Shown: positions 1 to 9,536 of the stretch, one piece after another
How positions within the stretch are numbered: position 1 is the first letter of the stretch
How the letters are laid out: every line of letters starts with the position of its first letter
Assembly (NCBI GenBank): GCA_002428495.1
Contig: DIWR01000028.1
Span: forward strand, 3,505 to 22,461
Source of the DNA: Synergistaceae bacterium UBA6101
GTDB taxonomy: Bacteria > Synergistota > Synergistia > Synergistales > Synergistaceae
Reading direction: 5' to 3'
Length of the DNA stretch: 18,957 nucleotides
Program-made: the position numbers and the translations under genes
Notes under the pieces: model-generated
Database searches by the model: none
What the model saw: the letters and a program-made list of their open reading frames with translations, nothing else
What the model was told of the DNA's origin: nothing

Positions 1-39
1 ATCAGCAGGTCGGGGGTTCAAGTCCTCTCGCCGGCTCCA
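1..39 (+). tRNA. tRNA 3' part (partial), probably tRNA-Thr
   Basis: The window opens inside a tRNA gene. The T-arm (GGGGG, loop TTCAAGT, CCTCT) is followed by the 3' acceptor strand CGCCGGC, discriminator T and an encoded CCA at 37-39. The first bases, ATCAGC, fit the 3' side of an anticodon stem, and the run ATCAGCAGGTCGGGGGTTCA resembles tRNA-Thr genes of Firmicutes-like bacteria. The anticodon lies outside the window, so the amino acid is a guess. A terminator follows directly, so this is the last gene of its unit. Confidence 0.8.
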
Positions 40-49
40 GAAATGTCAA

Positions 50-80
50 GGGTCTGTGGAATTTTCCACAGCCCTTTTTT
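50..80 (+). terminator. Rho-independent terminator of the tRNA unit
   Basis: GGGtCTGTGGAA pairs with TTCCACAGCCC, with one bulged base and a two-base loop, and is followed by six T. This is a textbook intrinsic terminator 10 bases after the tRNA CCA. Confidence 0.9.
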
Positions 81-285
81 GTCATTGCTCTTGTGCCCTT
101 TTCAAATCAACTATCCGGGTTTTATTCAGCCATGGTTTTATCTTTTCCTCCATGCGGATCCGCACTGTCAGTAACCAAATTGCCGGTATCCGACTTATCG
201 TTACTGCGTAAAAGACTTAATAATTATCAGAAAATAAAAAATATATAGTATAATTAAGAAGCAAATATAAAAAAATGTTACTTAT

Positions 286-313
286 TTGTTCTTAAAATTT
301 ATGTAAGTATAAA
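286..313 (+). promoter_or_regulatory. Possible sigma-A promoter of the glucan synthase genes
   Basis: TTGTTC (286-291) and TATAAA (308-313) are separated by 16 bases in the AT-rich stretch about 50 bases before the first glucan synthase gene. The -35 box is weak. Most of 81-363 shows nothing else except a 12-bp perfect palindrome, TGCGGATCCGCA, at 153-164. Confidence 0.35.
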
Positions 314-363
314 AGTTGCCTGTGGAATTGAGCTTAAGGGCACTCTTTAAATGAGGGAAGAAA

Positions 364-3300
364 ATGATTTCAGATGCAATTGAATTTTTAACACAAAATG
401 TCACCTACGATTTGTTTTTATTTGGATCGCTGCTGATTCTTTTTGCAGTAATTTTTATATTTTATCATCGCAGATATGCCCTTAGCAGAAAACTGATAGT
501 TTTACCCATAGAGATTTCCAACACTGAAATGATGCTCGCCCCCCATGAACTGGAACAACGTATGCGTAATTTGTCTCAAACCCATAAAAATGTTAGATGG
601 GGCAAATACAATTTTTTCATAGATGACAGAAATCAGGCTGCATATAGGGAACTCAATAAAATACGTGATACGTTGTCAGAGGTCTCACCTGAAATCATTG
701 TCCTGATACCTGCAGCAAGATGGTTGTTTGACAACTTTCAGATGCTGTACAGGGAGATCAAAAAGGTAAAGGCGACCGGAGATATCAATGGAATGCTGCC
801 TGTCCTTAAAGAGGGGAAATTTAAAGGTTACCCGAGAATATATGTAATTGCGAGGGAAATGGTCTCGCTCTCGGGAGGATATTTAAACGAGAGCAAAATT
901 TCAATGATGATATGCGCATACCAGGAAGAACTCCCTTTAACAGATAAAGAGTTATGGGGCCTTCCTGAAATGATCGGCTTCTGTCTTTTAGAAAGTATTT
1001 CTGTTGTGGCACGGGAAATAATCAGCGTTACAGAAATAAAATCCAAAGCAGATGCTTTTGTGAGAAATAATCTAAAGGAAAAAGACATGACGAACATTTT
1101 TCCTCTTTTATCAGAATTGGAGGATGAATTTTCAGGGAATGTTTCATTTCATTCGCACGTCATATATTTATTAAAAAACTTGTCTTTTGATGAGGCATCA
1201 ATACAAAGGTATGTAGAATATCACAATAAATCTAATTACTTAAGGCCTACGGATATCTTCCTTGAAGAAGGGAATCTGGAGTCACGCTTGGAATCAAATA
1301 TCAGAACGTTTCTGGTAAGCTTAAGGGAAACAGTGGAACTTGACGGCGAGAAACTTTTTGAGGATCTTTCAATTATTGAGCGGATCCTCTCAGAGGATCC
1401 TGAGGGAATATATCCTATAATGGATTCTGAAAGCAAGGGCAGATACAGGTCGATAATTGAAAAATTCTCTTTAAAAAACAAAATAGATGAAAGAGTTGTC
1501 GCTGAGACATGCCTTGCTATTGCAAAAAATGGAAGGGAGAATTTGAAATGCAGCCACCATGTGGGAACATATCTTATCGGTAAGGGATACCCTATCCTGA
1601 AAGCAAAGTTATTAAAGAAACCAGAGCCGCAAAAACTGGCACCAAAATGGAATATTAAGGGGATATCATATTTCCTTTTTGTCTTTGTTTTCGTTTTTAT
1701 CATCTATTTTTTCTTAGGCTGTTTTATAAAGGGATCAGGCATATCAGCCGGGATCTATGGCGTTTTGGCTTTTCTCTTTGTATCTGTTGTCCTGGTCATA
1801 GGAATTGCCATTGAGTTGACGAACAACATATTTACAAGGCTGGTTAACGTCCGGCAGCTTCCGGCACTTGATTTTCTTGAAGGTGTCCCTGAAGAAGCCA
1901 GGACGTTTGTAGTAATGCCGGTCATTGTATCTTCAGGCGAACAGGCCCTCGAATATATACAACGATTGGAAAGACACTATCTGGCAAACAGGCAATCCAA
2001 TCTATTCTTTGCCCTCTTAGTAGACTTCAATGATTCAAAAAACCTGCGCATGGATGTTGACGATAGAATTGAAGAGGTCCTTGTCAATGGCATAAACCGG
2101 CTTAACGATCAATACCCCTTCATGTCCCCGCTGTTTTCTGTTTTTATACGCTCTCGCAAATGGAATGAATCAGAAATGTGTTACATGGGATGGGAGCGGA
2201 AAAGAGGAAAACTCGAGGAGTTTAATGCCCTTCTGTCCGGAGAACAAGAGACAAGCTTTTCAACATTATTGTGTGATGAAAGCATGCTGGGTACCTTCAA
2301 ATATGTAATAACACTGGACGCTGACTCGATCCTTCTTACAAATAATGCTTCAAAACTTGTCGGCATAATTGAACATCCGCTGAATCAACCGGTATTGGAT
2401 ATTGTAAACAGAAAAGTTAAAGATGGTTACGCAATAATTCAGCCTTCAGTTACGAACCATATTTTAAATAAAAAATGCAACTTGTTTTATAGTGTTTTTG
2501 CAGGCAAGCAGGGATTGGACCGTTATTCGACCATTATCTCAGATATTTATCATGACATATTTGAGGAGGGCATATTTTCAGGTAAGGGAATATACCACAT
2601 AAAAACATTCCATACCATCCTCCGCAAGAGTATGCCTGACAACAGAATACTTAGCCATGACCTGCTTGAGAGCTGCTATGTCAAGACCGCCTTTTCCGGT
2701 GCGGTGAAAATAATGGATGACTTCCCTGGGTGCGTTCTTTCATATACTCAGAGAGAGCACAGATGGATAAGAGGAGATTGGCAATTACTGCCATGGCTGT
2801 TTAAGAAAAAAACTTTGGCCGGATTATCCAAATGGAAGATTCTCGACAATTTAAGATTGAGCATGGTTCCTTTATCTAAGGTCCTGTTGATAATTCTGAA
2901 TCTGATGCTGATGCCCGAAATCTATTACCTTTGGGTACCCATGGTATTTTTCTCATATGCAGTTGATTTATTCCTCATGCTTGAAAGCGTTCTTGCACAA
3001 AAGATAAACAAACCGAAATTAGCTCTCGTTTATAAGGATCTGCTGAAAGACATCGGACTGCTGATCGAAAGGGCTATGCTTGATGTTTTATTTACTCCTT
3101 ACAGGGCATACATAGCTCTGGATGCCGTATCAAGAACACTGTACAGATTGATTATGAGTAAAAAGAACCTTCTGATGTGGAGCACGGCAGAAAAAATGGA
3201 AAAATGTGCTATAGACACGCCAAAGGGATATTTCCTTCATATGTGGCCCTCTCTTGTCCCCTCTTTGATTATTGTCGGACTGTTGTTTTTTGTAGATATT

Positions 3301-6300
3301 CCTTTTTGGGGAATATTGCTTTACTCGGTCCTATCTGTCGGATGGGGATTTTCATATCTGGTAGCTTATAAAATCGGTGAGACGGAAGTCAATATTGAAA
3401 AGAACGAAATTGATGATAATGAAAAGATGATAAGAGGGATCGCACGAAAAACCTGGCAGTTCTTTAAGGATTTCTCAACTGTAGAAAACAACTGGTTTTG
3501 TCCTGACAATTACCAAAAGGAGCCGACAGAAAAGATTGCTTTCAAGACTTCACCGACCAATATCGGGCTCCAGTTGATATCAGTCCTTTCTGCAAGAGAT
3601 CTGGGGTTTGAAACATTGGGCAAAACATTGGAACATCTTGAAAATATATTAAATTCGGTCCGGAGGCTGCCCAAATGGAATGGACATCTGTTCAACTGGT
3701 ACGACATCAGAACTCTTGAAGTGTTGTGCCCTCCGTATGTCTCAACAGTTGACAGCGGGAACTTTTATGCCCATTTAATAACCCTTAAAAACGGTCTGCT
3801 GCATTTCGTTGACGAACCTTTATTTTCACAGGAACTGGTCTTTGGACTAAAAGACACAATAAAACTCTGCGATGACGGATTAGAGCTTAAAGAAAATTTT
3901 GCAACGATAGGTGATTTCATAGAAGAAACTAAAAAAATCAGGGAGATGATCAATTCCGATACGGGTAGATCCCGGGAGGGAAAACGCTTCCGGGGAGAAC
4001 TTATTACCAGCATCGACCTCATAATAAATGAGGCTGCAGAGGTCAACGCAAGCGAACTGAGTTTTTCTTCAGGTCCTACATTGAGGGAACTTACCGTGAA
4101 GGATAACGTTTTTGCCATTTCTCTGACGAAAAGAATTGAACGGCTTGTAGAAATGATCGATACGATGCTTAAAGATCTGGATTTCCGGTTTCTCTACAAC
4201 AAAAAACGTAAGCTATTCCACATCGGATACTCTCTCTCGACCCAGAAAATGGATATCGGCTGTTATGATCTGATGGCGTCTGAATCAATATTGACAAGTT
4301 TTCTGGCTATAGCAAGGAATGATGTGCCCCTTAAACATTGGTACAAACTCGAAAGGCCGCTTACTATAGTCAAAGGGATCCCTTGTTTTGTCTCCTGGAG
4401 CGGGACAATGTTTGAATACCTTATGCCTAATTTAGTAATGCGTGAATATGAAGGTTCCGTATTTGCCGAAACGGCAAAGGCGGCGGTTTTACAACATATT
4501 GAATATGGAAGGCAGAAGGGGATCCCCTGGGGTATATCTGAATCCCAATACTATCAATTTGATCAGGAGTCAAATTATCAGTACAAGGCTTTTGGTGTAC
4601 CGGAACTCCGTCTCCAGCCATCGCTTGTCGAATCGCTTGTTATTGCACCTTACGCAACGATACTTGCCTTGGGATACGCCAAAGATGAGTGTTTTTCAAA
4701 TCTAAAAAGATTGGCCGACCTTGGTTGTGTCGGCGACTATGGATATTACGAGGCTGTAGATTTTAATAGTCCCGATCCGGTAGCCATTACCCAGTATTCA
4801 ATAATTAAATCATTTATGGCTCACCATCAGGGGATGAATTTAGTCGCGATCAATAATTTTATACATAAGGGAATAATGCAGAACAGGTTCCATTCAGAGC
4901 AGATGATCCACGCAGCGCAACAGCTTCTTGAAGAGAAGCGTTACTCATATTTCATATCGATTTCCATGAAGGGGTACAACATCCAATTCAAAAAAACATC
5001 TATTCCCATGAGTACCCAGACGAACAGATATGTAAAGAAGATAACACCTAAAATACCCGCAGTGCACTATCTTTCTGTAAATAACTATTCACTGATGATA
5101 ACTTCTGATGGGGATGGTTTCAGCAAATACAGGGAGATGGCGCTTTATAGATGGAGGCCAGACCTTTATGCCTCTACGGGGAGCTATATATTTATTAAAG
5201 ATGTTTCGGCAGGTAAAACCTGGAGCGCTTCATATAATCCTACAAAGGCGAAGCCTGATGAGTATCAGGCGATATTTTCCCCTCATCAGGCTGAGTTCAA
5301 ACGATGCGACGGAGACATTTCGACCAATACAGTAGTGAGCCTTTCTCCAAGCCACAAATTGGAGATCAGAAAAGTTATATTGAGAAATAACAGTAAAGAA
5401 CGAAAACAGATCGAATTAACAAGCTATATGGAAGTAGTCGTGGATACTTTTTCAGCGGCAGTAAGCCATCCTGCATTTAACAAGCTTTTTGTAGAGAGCA
5501 CTTTTATTAAGGGGCACGATATATTCCTTTCTAAGAGACGGGGAGGCAATTGCAGCGATAGTCCCTATATGATGCATATGATCAAATCAGAAGAAAAACT
5601 ATCAAGAAACATAGAATATGAGAACGACAGGCTCAAATTCACAGGAAGGAATAATACAATTCAAAATCCGGATGCTGTTGTTGAAAGTCTGCCGCTTTCA
5701 AATAGTGCAGGTTTCTCCAGTGATCCTATCATGAGCCTGAGGGCCTGTCTTGATTTAGAGGCGGAAAAGACAGCCATTGTCTATTTTATTACAGGTGTGT
5801 GCCGGGGGGAAGAAGAAGCGGTAAGAATAGGTGACGAGTTAAGCGATGTTTCGAGAATAGAAGATCTCAATGTCAACTTCAAAATGCAGACTGAGCTTGA
5901 ACTAAAGTATGTCGACATTAAGAGCGCACAGTTTAATGCATTTCAGGACCTGATAAGCCCGATATTCTATCCCTCAAGATACTATCGTGGGCCGAGAGAA
6001 AGCATCCGGCGCAATTGGGAAAACCAAAGAGATCTTTGGAAATTCGGCGTATCGGGTGATAATCCAATAATGCTCCTTAGGGTAAGTACGATAGAAGACA
6101 TCGGAATAATAAAGGACGTTGTAAAGGCTTATGAATATTTTAGGATCAACAAGATAAACGTTGATCTGATAATCCTGAGCGAAGCAAAATATGGATATAT
6201 GCAGGAGCTGGATGATTTACTGAATCAGCTGACAACATCTCTGAAAGCATTTGATGAAAACAAAGAGAAGCAGAGTTTATTTATATTGCATACGTACCAG

Positions 6301-6402
6301 ATGATACCTGCGGATATTGATCTGCTTCTCACAGTAGCGAGGGTCGTTTTTACGGAGAAGACGGGCATATATTTCAGGACGGTCAAGGAAACTGTTTTAT
6401 AA
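364..6402 (+). CDS. cgs: Cyclic beta-1,2-glucan synthase, N-terminal part (GT84 + GH189-type + first GH94-type sandwich)
   Basis: This 2012-residue membrane protein corresponds to the first two thirds of NdvB/ChvB/Cgs. It should build beta-1,2-glucan from UDP-glucose at the inner membrane and cyclise it. Visible order: one membrane segment (about 17-34); a soluble N-terminal region; two membrane segments (about 435-486); a GT84 glycosyltransferase domain with DAD at 652-654, HDLLE at 765-769 and QREHRW at 796-801; further membrane segments (about 840-890 and 965-1005). A glycoamylase-like (GH189) domain starts near 1057 with KTSPTNIGL, then FNWYDIRTLE (1110-1119), STVDSG (1127-1132), YDLMASE (1301-1307) and MAHHQGM (1485-1491). 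A GH94/GT36-type beta-sandwich begins near 1565. Family members are usually one chain of about 2800 residues; here the protein stops where the phosphorylase half should follow. The neighbour supplies that half. ATG is preceded by GAGGGAAGAAA, an acceptable ribosome site. Confidence 0.93.
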   Translation: MISDAIEFLTQNVTYDLFLFGSLLILFAVIFIFYHRRYALSRKLIVLPIEISNTEMMLAPHELEQRMRNLSQTHKNVRWGKYNFFIDDRNQAAYRELNKIRDTLSEVSPEIIVLIPAARWLFDNFQMLYREIKKVKATGDINGMLPVLKEGKFKGYPRIYVIAREMVSLSGGYLNESKISMMICAYQEELPLTDKELWGLPEMIGFCLLESISVVAREIISVTEIKSKADAFVRNNLKEKDMTNIFPLLSELEDEFSGNVSFHSHVIYLLKNLSFDEASIQRYVEYHNKSNYLRPTDIFLEEGNLESRLESNIRTFLVSLRETVELDGEKLFEDLSIIERILSEDPEGIYPIMDSESKGRYRSIIEKFSLKNKIDERVVAETCLAIAKNGRENLKCSHHVGTYLIGKGYPILKAKLLKKPEPQKLAPKWNIKGISYFLFVFVFVFIIYFFLGCFIKGSGISAGIYGVLAFLFVSVVLVIGIAIELTNNIFTRLVNVRQLPALDFLEGVPEEARTFVVMPVIVSSGEQALEYIQRLERHYLANRQSNLFFALLVDFNDSKNLRMDVDDRIEEVLVNGINRLNDQYPFMSPLFSVFIRSRKWNESEMCYMGWERKRGKLEEFNALLSGEQETSFSTLLCDESMLGTFKYVITLDADSILLTNNASKLVGIIEHPLNQPVLDIVNRKVKDGYAIIQPSVTNHILNKKCNLFYSVFAGKQGLDRYSTIISDIYHDIFEEGIFSGKGIYHIKTFHTILRKSMPDNRILSHDLLESCYVKTAFSGAVKIMDDFPGCVLSYTQREHRWIRGDWQLLPWLFKKKTLAGLSKWKILDNLRLSMVPLSKVLLIILNLMLMPEIYYLWVPMVFFSYAVDLFLMLESVLAQKINKPKLALVYKDLLKDIGLLIERAMLDVLFTPYRAYIALDAVSRTLYRLIMSKKNLLMWSTAEKMEKCAIDTPKGYFLHMWPSLVPSLIIVGLLFFVDIPFWGILLYSVLSVGWGFSYLVAYKIGETEVNIEKNEIDDNEKMIRGIARKTWQFFKDFSTVENNWFCPDNYQKEPTEKIAFKTSPTNIGLQLISVLSARDLGFETLGKTLEHLENILNSVRRLPKWNGHLFNWYDIRTLEVLCPPYVSTVDSGNFYAHLITLKNGLLHFVDEPLFSQELVFGLKDTIKLCDDGLELKENFATIGDFIEETKKIREMINSDTGRSREGKRFRGELITSIDLIINEAAEVNASELSFSSGPTLRELTVKDNVFAISLTKRIERLVEMIDTMLKDLDFRFLYNKKRKLFHIGYSLSTQKMDIGCYDLMASESILTSFLAIARNDVPLKHWYKLERPLTIVKGIPCFVSWSGTMFEYLMPNLVMREYEGSVFAETAKAAVLQHIEYGRQKGIPWGISESQYYQFDQESNYQYKAFGVPELRLQPSLVESLVIAPYATILALGYAKDECFSNLKRLADLGCVGDYGYYEAVDFNSPDPVAITQYSIIKSFMAHHQGMNLVAINNFIHKGIMQNRFHSEQMIHAAQQLLEEKRYSYFISISMKGYNIQFKKTSIPMSTQTNRYVKKITPKIPAVHYLSVNNYSLMITSDGDGFSKYREMALYRWRPDLYASTGSYIFIKDVSAGKTWSASYNPTKAKPDEYQAIFSPHQAEFKRCDGDISTNTVVSLSPSHKLEIRKVILRNNSKERKQIELTSYMEVVVDTFSAAVSHPAFNKLFVESTFIKGHDIFLSKRRGGNCSDSPYMMHMIKSEEKLSRNIEYENDRLKFTGRNNTIQNPDAVVESLPLSNSAGFSSDPIMSLRACLDLEAEKTAIVYFITGVCRGEEEAVRIGDELSDVSRIEDLNVNFKMQTELELKYVDIKSAQFNAFQDLISPIFYPSRYYRGPRESIRRNWENQRDLWKFGVSGDNPIMLLRVSTIEDIGIIKDVVKAYEYFRINKINVDLIILSEAKYGYMQELDDLLNQLTTSLKAFDENKEKQSLFILHTYQMIPADIDLLLTVARVVFTEKTGIYFRTVKETVL

Positions 6403-6423
6403 AGGACACAAAGGGTCTATTTG

Positions 6424-6442
6424 AAAGGCGGTGAGAAGGTTG
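6424..6442 (+). promoter_or_regulatory. Shine-Dalgarno site choosing a TTG start for the second glucan synthase gene
   Basis: AAAGGCGGTGA (6424-6434) matches the anti-SD complement AAGGAGGTGA with one mismatch and lies eight bases (GGTGA counted in part) before TTG at 6440. A GTG at 6431 would sit inside this site, so TTG 6440 is the better start. Confidence 0.65.
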
Positions 6443-8947
6443 GATCAGGGGAAAAAAGTCGATACAGATAACATGACAGACGGGCACAAGAGCGAATTCT
6501 TCAATGGATTCGGTGGTTTTGTAGAGGACGGAAGGGAATATCAGATCATTCTTAATGATGAGATAAGGCCTCCTGCACCATGGATCAATGTAATAGCCAA
6601 TAAAGATTTTGGTTTCCACATTTCTGAGACAGGTGCGGGAATGACCTGGGCAGTCAACAGCAGGGAAAACAAAATTACTGCCTGGTCGAATGATCCCGTC
6701 AGTGACAAAGCCGGAGAAGCAATATACATTAAGGATGAAATTACCGGCAAGGTTTTTACTCCTATATCTCTTGGGAAAAAAGGCGGAGGCATTTACCGTG
6801 TAAGGCATGGTTTCGGATATTCTGTTTTCGATCATGATGAAGATAATATAAGGCAGGAACTTACGGTATTCGCTCCTTTGGAGGAATCCTTAAAACTCTG
6901 GCATCTGAAGTTAACAAACACTTCGGAGACGGAGAGGTATTTAAATATAACTTATTATGTCGAGTGGGTCCTTGGGGAAGACAGGGAGTACTCAAGCCCA
7001 TATACAGTAACATCTTACAACAACGAACATGAATATTTGGCTGCAAAAAATGTATACAACTATAATTTCCGAAAACAGGAAAGCTTCATGTTTTCAAGTG
7101 AAATGATAATTGCCTACACCGGGGACAGACAGGAATTTCTGGGTTTAAAAGGTTCGATCCTTGATCCGGAAGGACTTCATAAAAAATTGCCCTGCAATAC
7201 AGGAGTTGGGTATGATCCCTGCGGAGCGATACAAATCTCGATCGCGATAAAACCTGACGAGAGCAGGAACGTAGTCCTTGGACTTGGACAGAGTGCTGAT
7301 CCTGACGAGATAATTAAGCTCAGATATAAGTATAAGGATTTAACGAAAATCGAAGATGAAATGAGAAAAATAAAGAAATATTGGGATGGATTGCTTGGCA
7401 CGATCAAGGTCAGGACAAGCGATAGAGCTATAGATATTCTATTGAACGGCTGGCTTTTATATCAGACCGTCTCCTGCAGGATCAACGCAAAATCTGCCTT
7501 TTATCAGTGCGGCGGAGCCTATGGTTTCAGGGATCAGCTTCAGGATGTGCTCTCACTGCTCCACACGGATCCCCAGGCGGTCAAAAAACAGATCATTCTG
7601 GCCTGCAGCAGGCAATTTGAAGAGGGGGATGTACAGCATTGGTGGCATCCGCCCAGCGGTCTGGGTGTCAGAACAAAGATATCGGATGACCTGCTTTGGC
7701 TTCCTTTCGTTACCGGGGTATATGTACGTATGACAGGCGATCATTCAATATTAAACGAGAGGGTCAATTACATCAAAGGTGCTTTGCTTGAGAAAGGCCA
7801 GAACGAATCGATGTCCATTCCGGAAGTATCTGATATTGAAGCAAGTGTTTATGAGCATTGCAAAAGAACGATCCTCCGCACCGGCTTCGGAGAACATGGA
7901 CTTCCTTTGATGGGAGGCGGTGACTGGAATGACGGAATGAATATGGTGGGAATTGAGGGCAAAGGAGAAAGCGTTTGGCTGGGATGGTTTCTTTACGCGC
8001 TGCTGGAAAATTTTATAGCTATCGCTGTTCACCAGAAAGATCATGACTTTGCAAACAGTCAGGAACTCAACAGGGAAAACCTTCGTAGAAGCATAGAGAA
8101 AAATGCATGGGACGGCGAGTGGTATATAAGAGCTTTTTATGATGATAATGAGAAAATTGGCTCAAAAGAAAGTGATGAGTGCAAGATCGATTCTATAAGC
8201 CAATCATGGAGCGTTATATCCGGAGCTGCTGATAATATCAGAGCTGCAAAAGCTATATATTCTGCTAAAAAATATCTAGTCAAGGAGAAAGACGGGCTCT
8301 CACTACTTTTGGCTCCGCCATTTGACAAGACTGATAAAAATCCCGGCTATATTAAAAATTACTACCCCGGAATGAGGGAAAACGGAGGTCAATATTCCCA
8401 TGCATCAGTATGGCTGGCTATTGCTGCATCAATGATCGGAGATCACAACCTTTCCTATGATCTTTTCACTATGTTGAATCCGATCCATACTAGTTTGACA
8501 AAGAGGGGTGCACTCAGGTATGAAAAGGAACCATATGTAATGGTGGCTGACATGTCATCTCCTGACACTCCTTATTCCGGCAGAGGCGGATGGAGCTGGT
8601 ACACAGGCACTTCAGGCTGGATGTACCAGGGACTGATAAATAATTTCCTGGGAATAAATAAAGAGGGTCTTGACCTGACGATAGATCCTTCAACACCTTC
8701 CAGTTTCGGTGATTATACAGTCTGGTACAAGTTTGGTACTTCAACCTATGAAATAAGAGTAACGGGAAGAACAAGGGAAGATGTTTTTATACCAGAGTTA
8801 AACATTGATGGCACAGCAGTTGCGGGTAATAAGATAAAACTTGTGGATGACGGAGTATCTCATTTAGTAATAGCACGCAATATTCCGATAAAGCCGCCTG
8901 CCGAAGGAAGTTCTTTTCATGAGCATGAAGAAAGCATGGACAATTGA
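6440..8947 (+). CDS. cgs: Cyclic beta-1,2-glucan synthase, C-terminal GH94 phosphorylase part as a separate gene
   Basis: About 835 residues matching the last third of cyclic beta-1,2-glucan synthases. In the fused enzymes this GH94 module trims linear beta-1,2-glucan by phosphorolysis and so limits chain and ring size. The protein opens with FNGFGGFVEDGREYQI, then the beta-sandwich segment APWINVIANKDFGF and SNDPVSDKAGEAIY. The (alpha/alpha)6 catalytic domain contains YGFRDQLQD and GGGDWNDGMN, the latter at about residues 492-501 and holding the GH94 general acid Asp. RENGGQYSHA and GRGGWSWYTGTSGWM, which form the phosphate/sugar site in the family, are both present, so the enzyme looks intact. 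It has no signal peptide or membrane span and should be cytosolic. It lies 37 bases after the first gene, surely co-transcribed. The start is TTG 6440 by ribosome-site spacing; GTG 6431 is the alternative. Confidence 0.92.
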   Translation: MDQGKKVDTDNMTDGHKSEFFNGFGGFVEDGREYQIILNDEIRPPAPWINVIANKDFGFHISETGAGMTWAVNSRENKITAWSNDPVSDKAGEAIYIKDEITGKVFTPISLGKKGGGIYRVRHGFGYSVFDHDEDNIRQELTVFAPLEESLKLWHLKLTNTSETERYLNITYYVEWVLGEDREYSSPYTVTSYNNEHEYLAAKNVYNYNFRKQESFMFSSEMIIAYTGDRQEFLGLKGSILDPEGLHKKLPCNTGVGYDPCGAIQISIAIKPDESRNVVLGLGQSADPDEIIKLRYKYKDLTKIEDEMRKIKKYWDGLLGTIKVRTSDRAIDILLNGWLLYQTVSCRINAKSAFYQCGGAYGFRDQLQDVLSLLHTDPQAVKKQIILACSRQFEEGDVQHWWHPPSGLGVRTKISDDLLWLPFVTGVYVRMTGDHSILNERVNYIKGALLEKGQNESMSIPEVSDIEASVYEHCKRTILRTGFGEHGLPLMGGGDWNDGMNMVGIEGKGESVWLGWFLYALLENFIAIAVHQKDHDFANSQELNRENLRRSIEKNAWDGEWYIRAFYDDNEKIGSKESDECKIDSISQSWSVISGAADNIRAAKAIYSAKKYLVKEKDGLSLLLAPPFDKTDKNPGYIKNYYPGMRENGGQYSHASVWLAIAASMIGDHNLSYDLFTMLNPIHTSLTKRGALRYEKEPYVMVADMSSPDTPYSGRGGWSWYTGTSGWMYQGLINNFLGINKEGLDLTIDPSTPSSFGDYTVWYKFGTSTYEIRVTGRTREDVFIPELNIDGTAVAGNKIKLVDDGVSHLVIARNIPIKPPAEGSSFHEHEESMDN

Positions 8948-8988
8948 TGAGCCTCAGCAACTATAGCTAAAATGGACTTTTTCGCTGT

Positions 8989-9020
8989 AGAGAGCGCTCC
9001 GGATAGCCGGAGCGCTCTCT
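8989..9020. terminator. Long hairpin between convergent genes
   Basis: Positions 8989-9002 pair perfectly with 9007-9020 around the loop ATAG, a 14-bp GC-rich stem. It lies between the convergent glucan synthase and hsp20 genes. Neither strand has a good T-run after it, so it may act as a bidirectional barrier or 3'-end stabiliser rather than a classic intrinsic terminator. Confidence 0.6.
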
Positions 9021-9470
9021 CTAGTCTACATTGATATCGATCGCGGTACTTGCCTTTTCTGCCTTAGGGACTGTTATCTTCAGAAGCCCGTCGCTTAGTT
9101 TGGCTTTTATCCCGGATGCGTCCGCGTCAGCCAGGTGTATGGTCCTGCTCATTGACACAGACCGTCTTTCCCTGTGAATGTAATTCTTGTCCTTTTCCTC
9201 TGTGTTCTCGTTCTTTGTCACCGAGATCGTGAGCCTTCCGTCATCCAGTCCGAGCTTGATGTCTTCCTTGCGGAGGCCCGGCATTTCGGCTTCGATAAGA
9301 TACTCGTTCCCACTGTCCTGAACATCGACCTTGAATGTGTCATATGCCAGAGTGCGCCTCACGGGCCAGTCGCTTGAAAAAAAGTCATCAAGCACGTTGT
9401 AAAAGTCCTCCAGCCCGGTCTTTGTAGCCAGATCCTTGCTCCTTCTGTTGAAAGGTACCAGTCCAACCAT
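9021..9470 (-). CDS. hsp20: Small heat-shock protein, Hsp20/alpha-crystallin family
   Basis: A 149-residue ATP-independent chaperone that binds unfolding proteins in the cytoplasm as a large oligomer. The N-terminal arm includes FYNVLDDFF. The alpha-crystallin domain spans roughly residues 46-140, with YLIEAEMPGLRKEDIKL in the middle and the hallmark DGLLKITVPK near its end. The tail carries the I-x-I motif (AIDINVD) that links dimers into oligomers. ATG 9470 is chosen because AAAGGAG lies nine bases upstream; a TTG three codons earlier overlaps that site. It is a single-gene unit: convergent with the glucan synthase genes and preceded by its own sigma-A promoter and a CIRCE operator, so HrcA control and heat induction are expected. 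Confidence 0.93.
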   Translation of the reverse strand: MVGLVPFNRRSKDLATKTGLEDFYNVLDDFFSSDWPVRRTLAYDTFKVDVQDSGNEYLIEAEMPGLRKEDIKLGLDDGRLTISVTKNENTEEKDKNYIHRERRSVSMSRTIHLADADASGIKAKLSDGLLKITVPKAEKASTAIDINVD

Positions 9471-9506
9471 GATCAACAACTCCTTTTATTGTAATATTTT
9501 TTGTTG

Positions 9507-9533
9507 TCAGCACTCTCTATTACTGAGTGCCAA
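9507..9533 (-). promoter_or_regulatory. CIRCE operator (HrcA binding site)
   Basis: On the minus strand the site reads TTGGCACTC, nine bases, GAGTGCTGA. The consensus is TTAGCACTC-N9-GAGTGCTAA, so each arm matches 8 of 9 positions with the exact 9-base spacer. It lies just downstream of the hsp20 promoter, between it and the start codon. Confidence 0.9.
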
Positions 9534-9536
9534 TAT

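Noticed and set aside
6390..6445. Split of the glucan synthase as a sequencing frameshift
   Set aside because: Two stops in the two relevant frames (6400-6402 and 6422-6424) and a well-placed ribosome site argue for two real genes. Read-level checking would still be useful.
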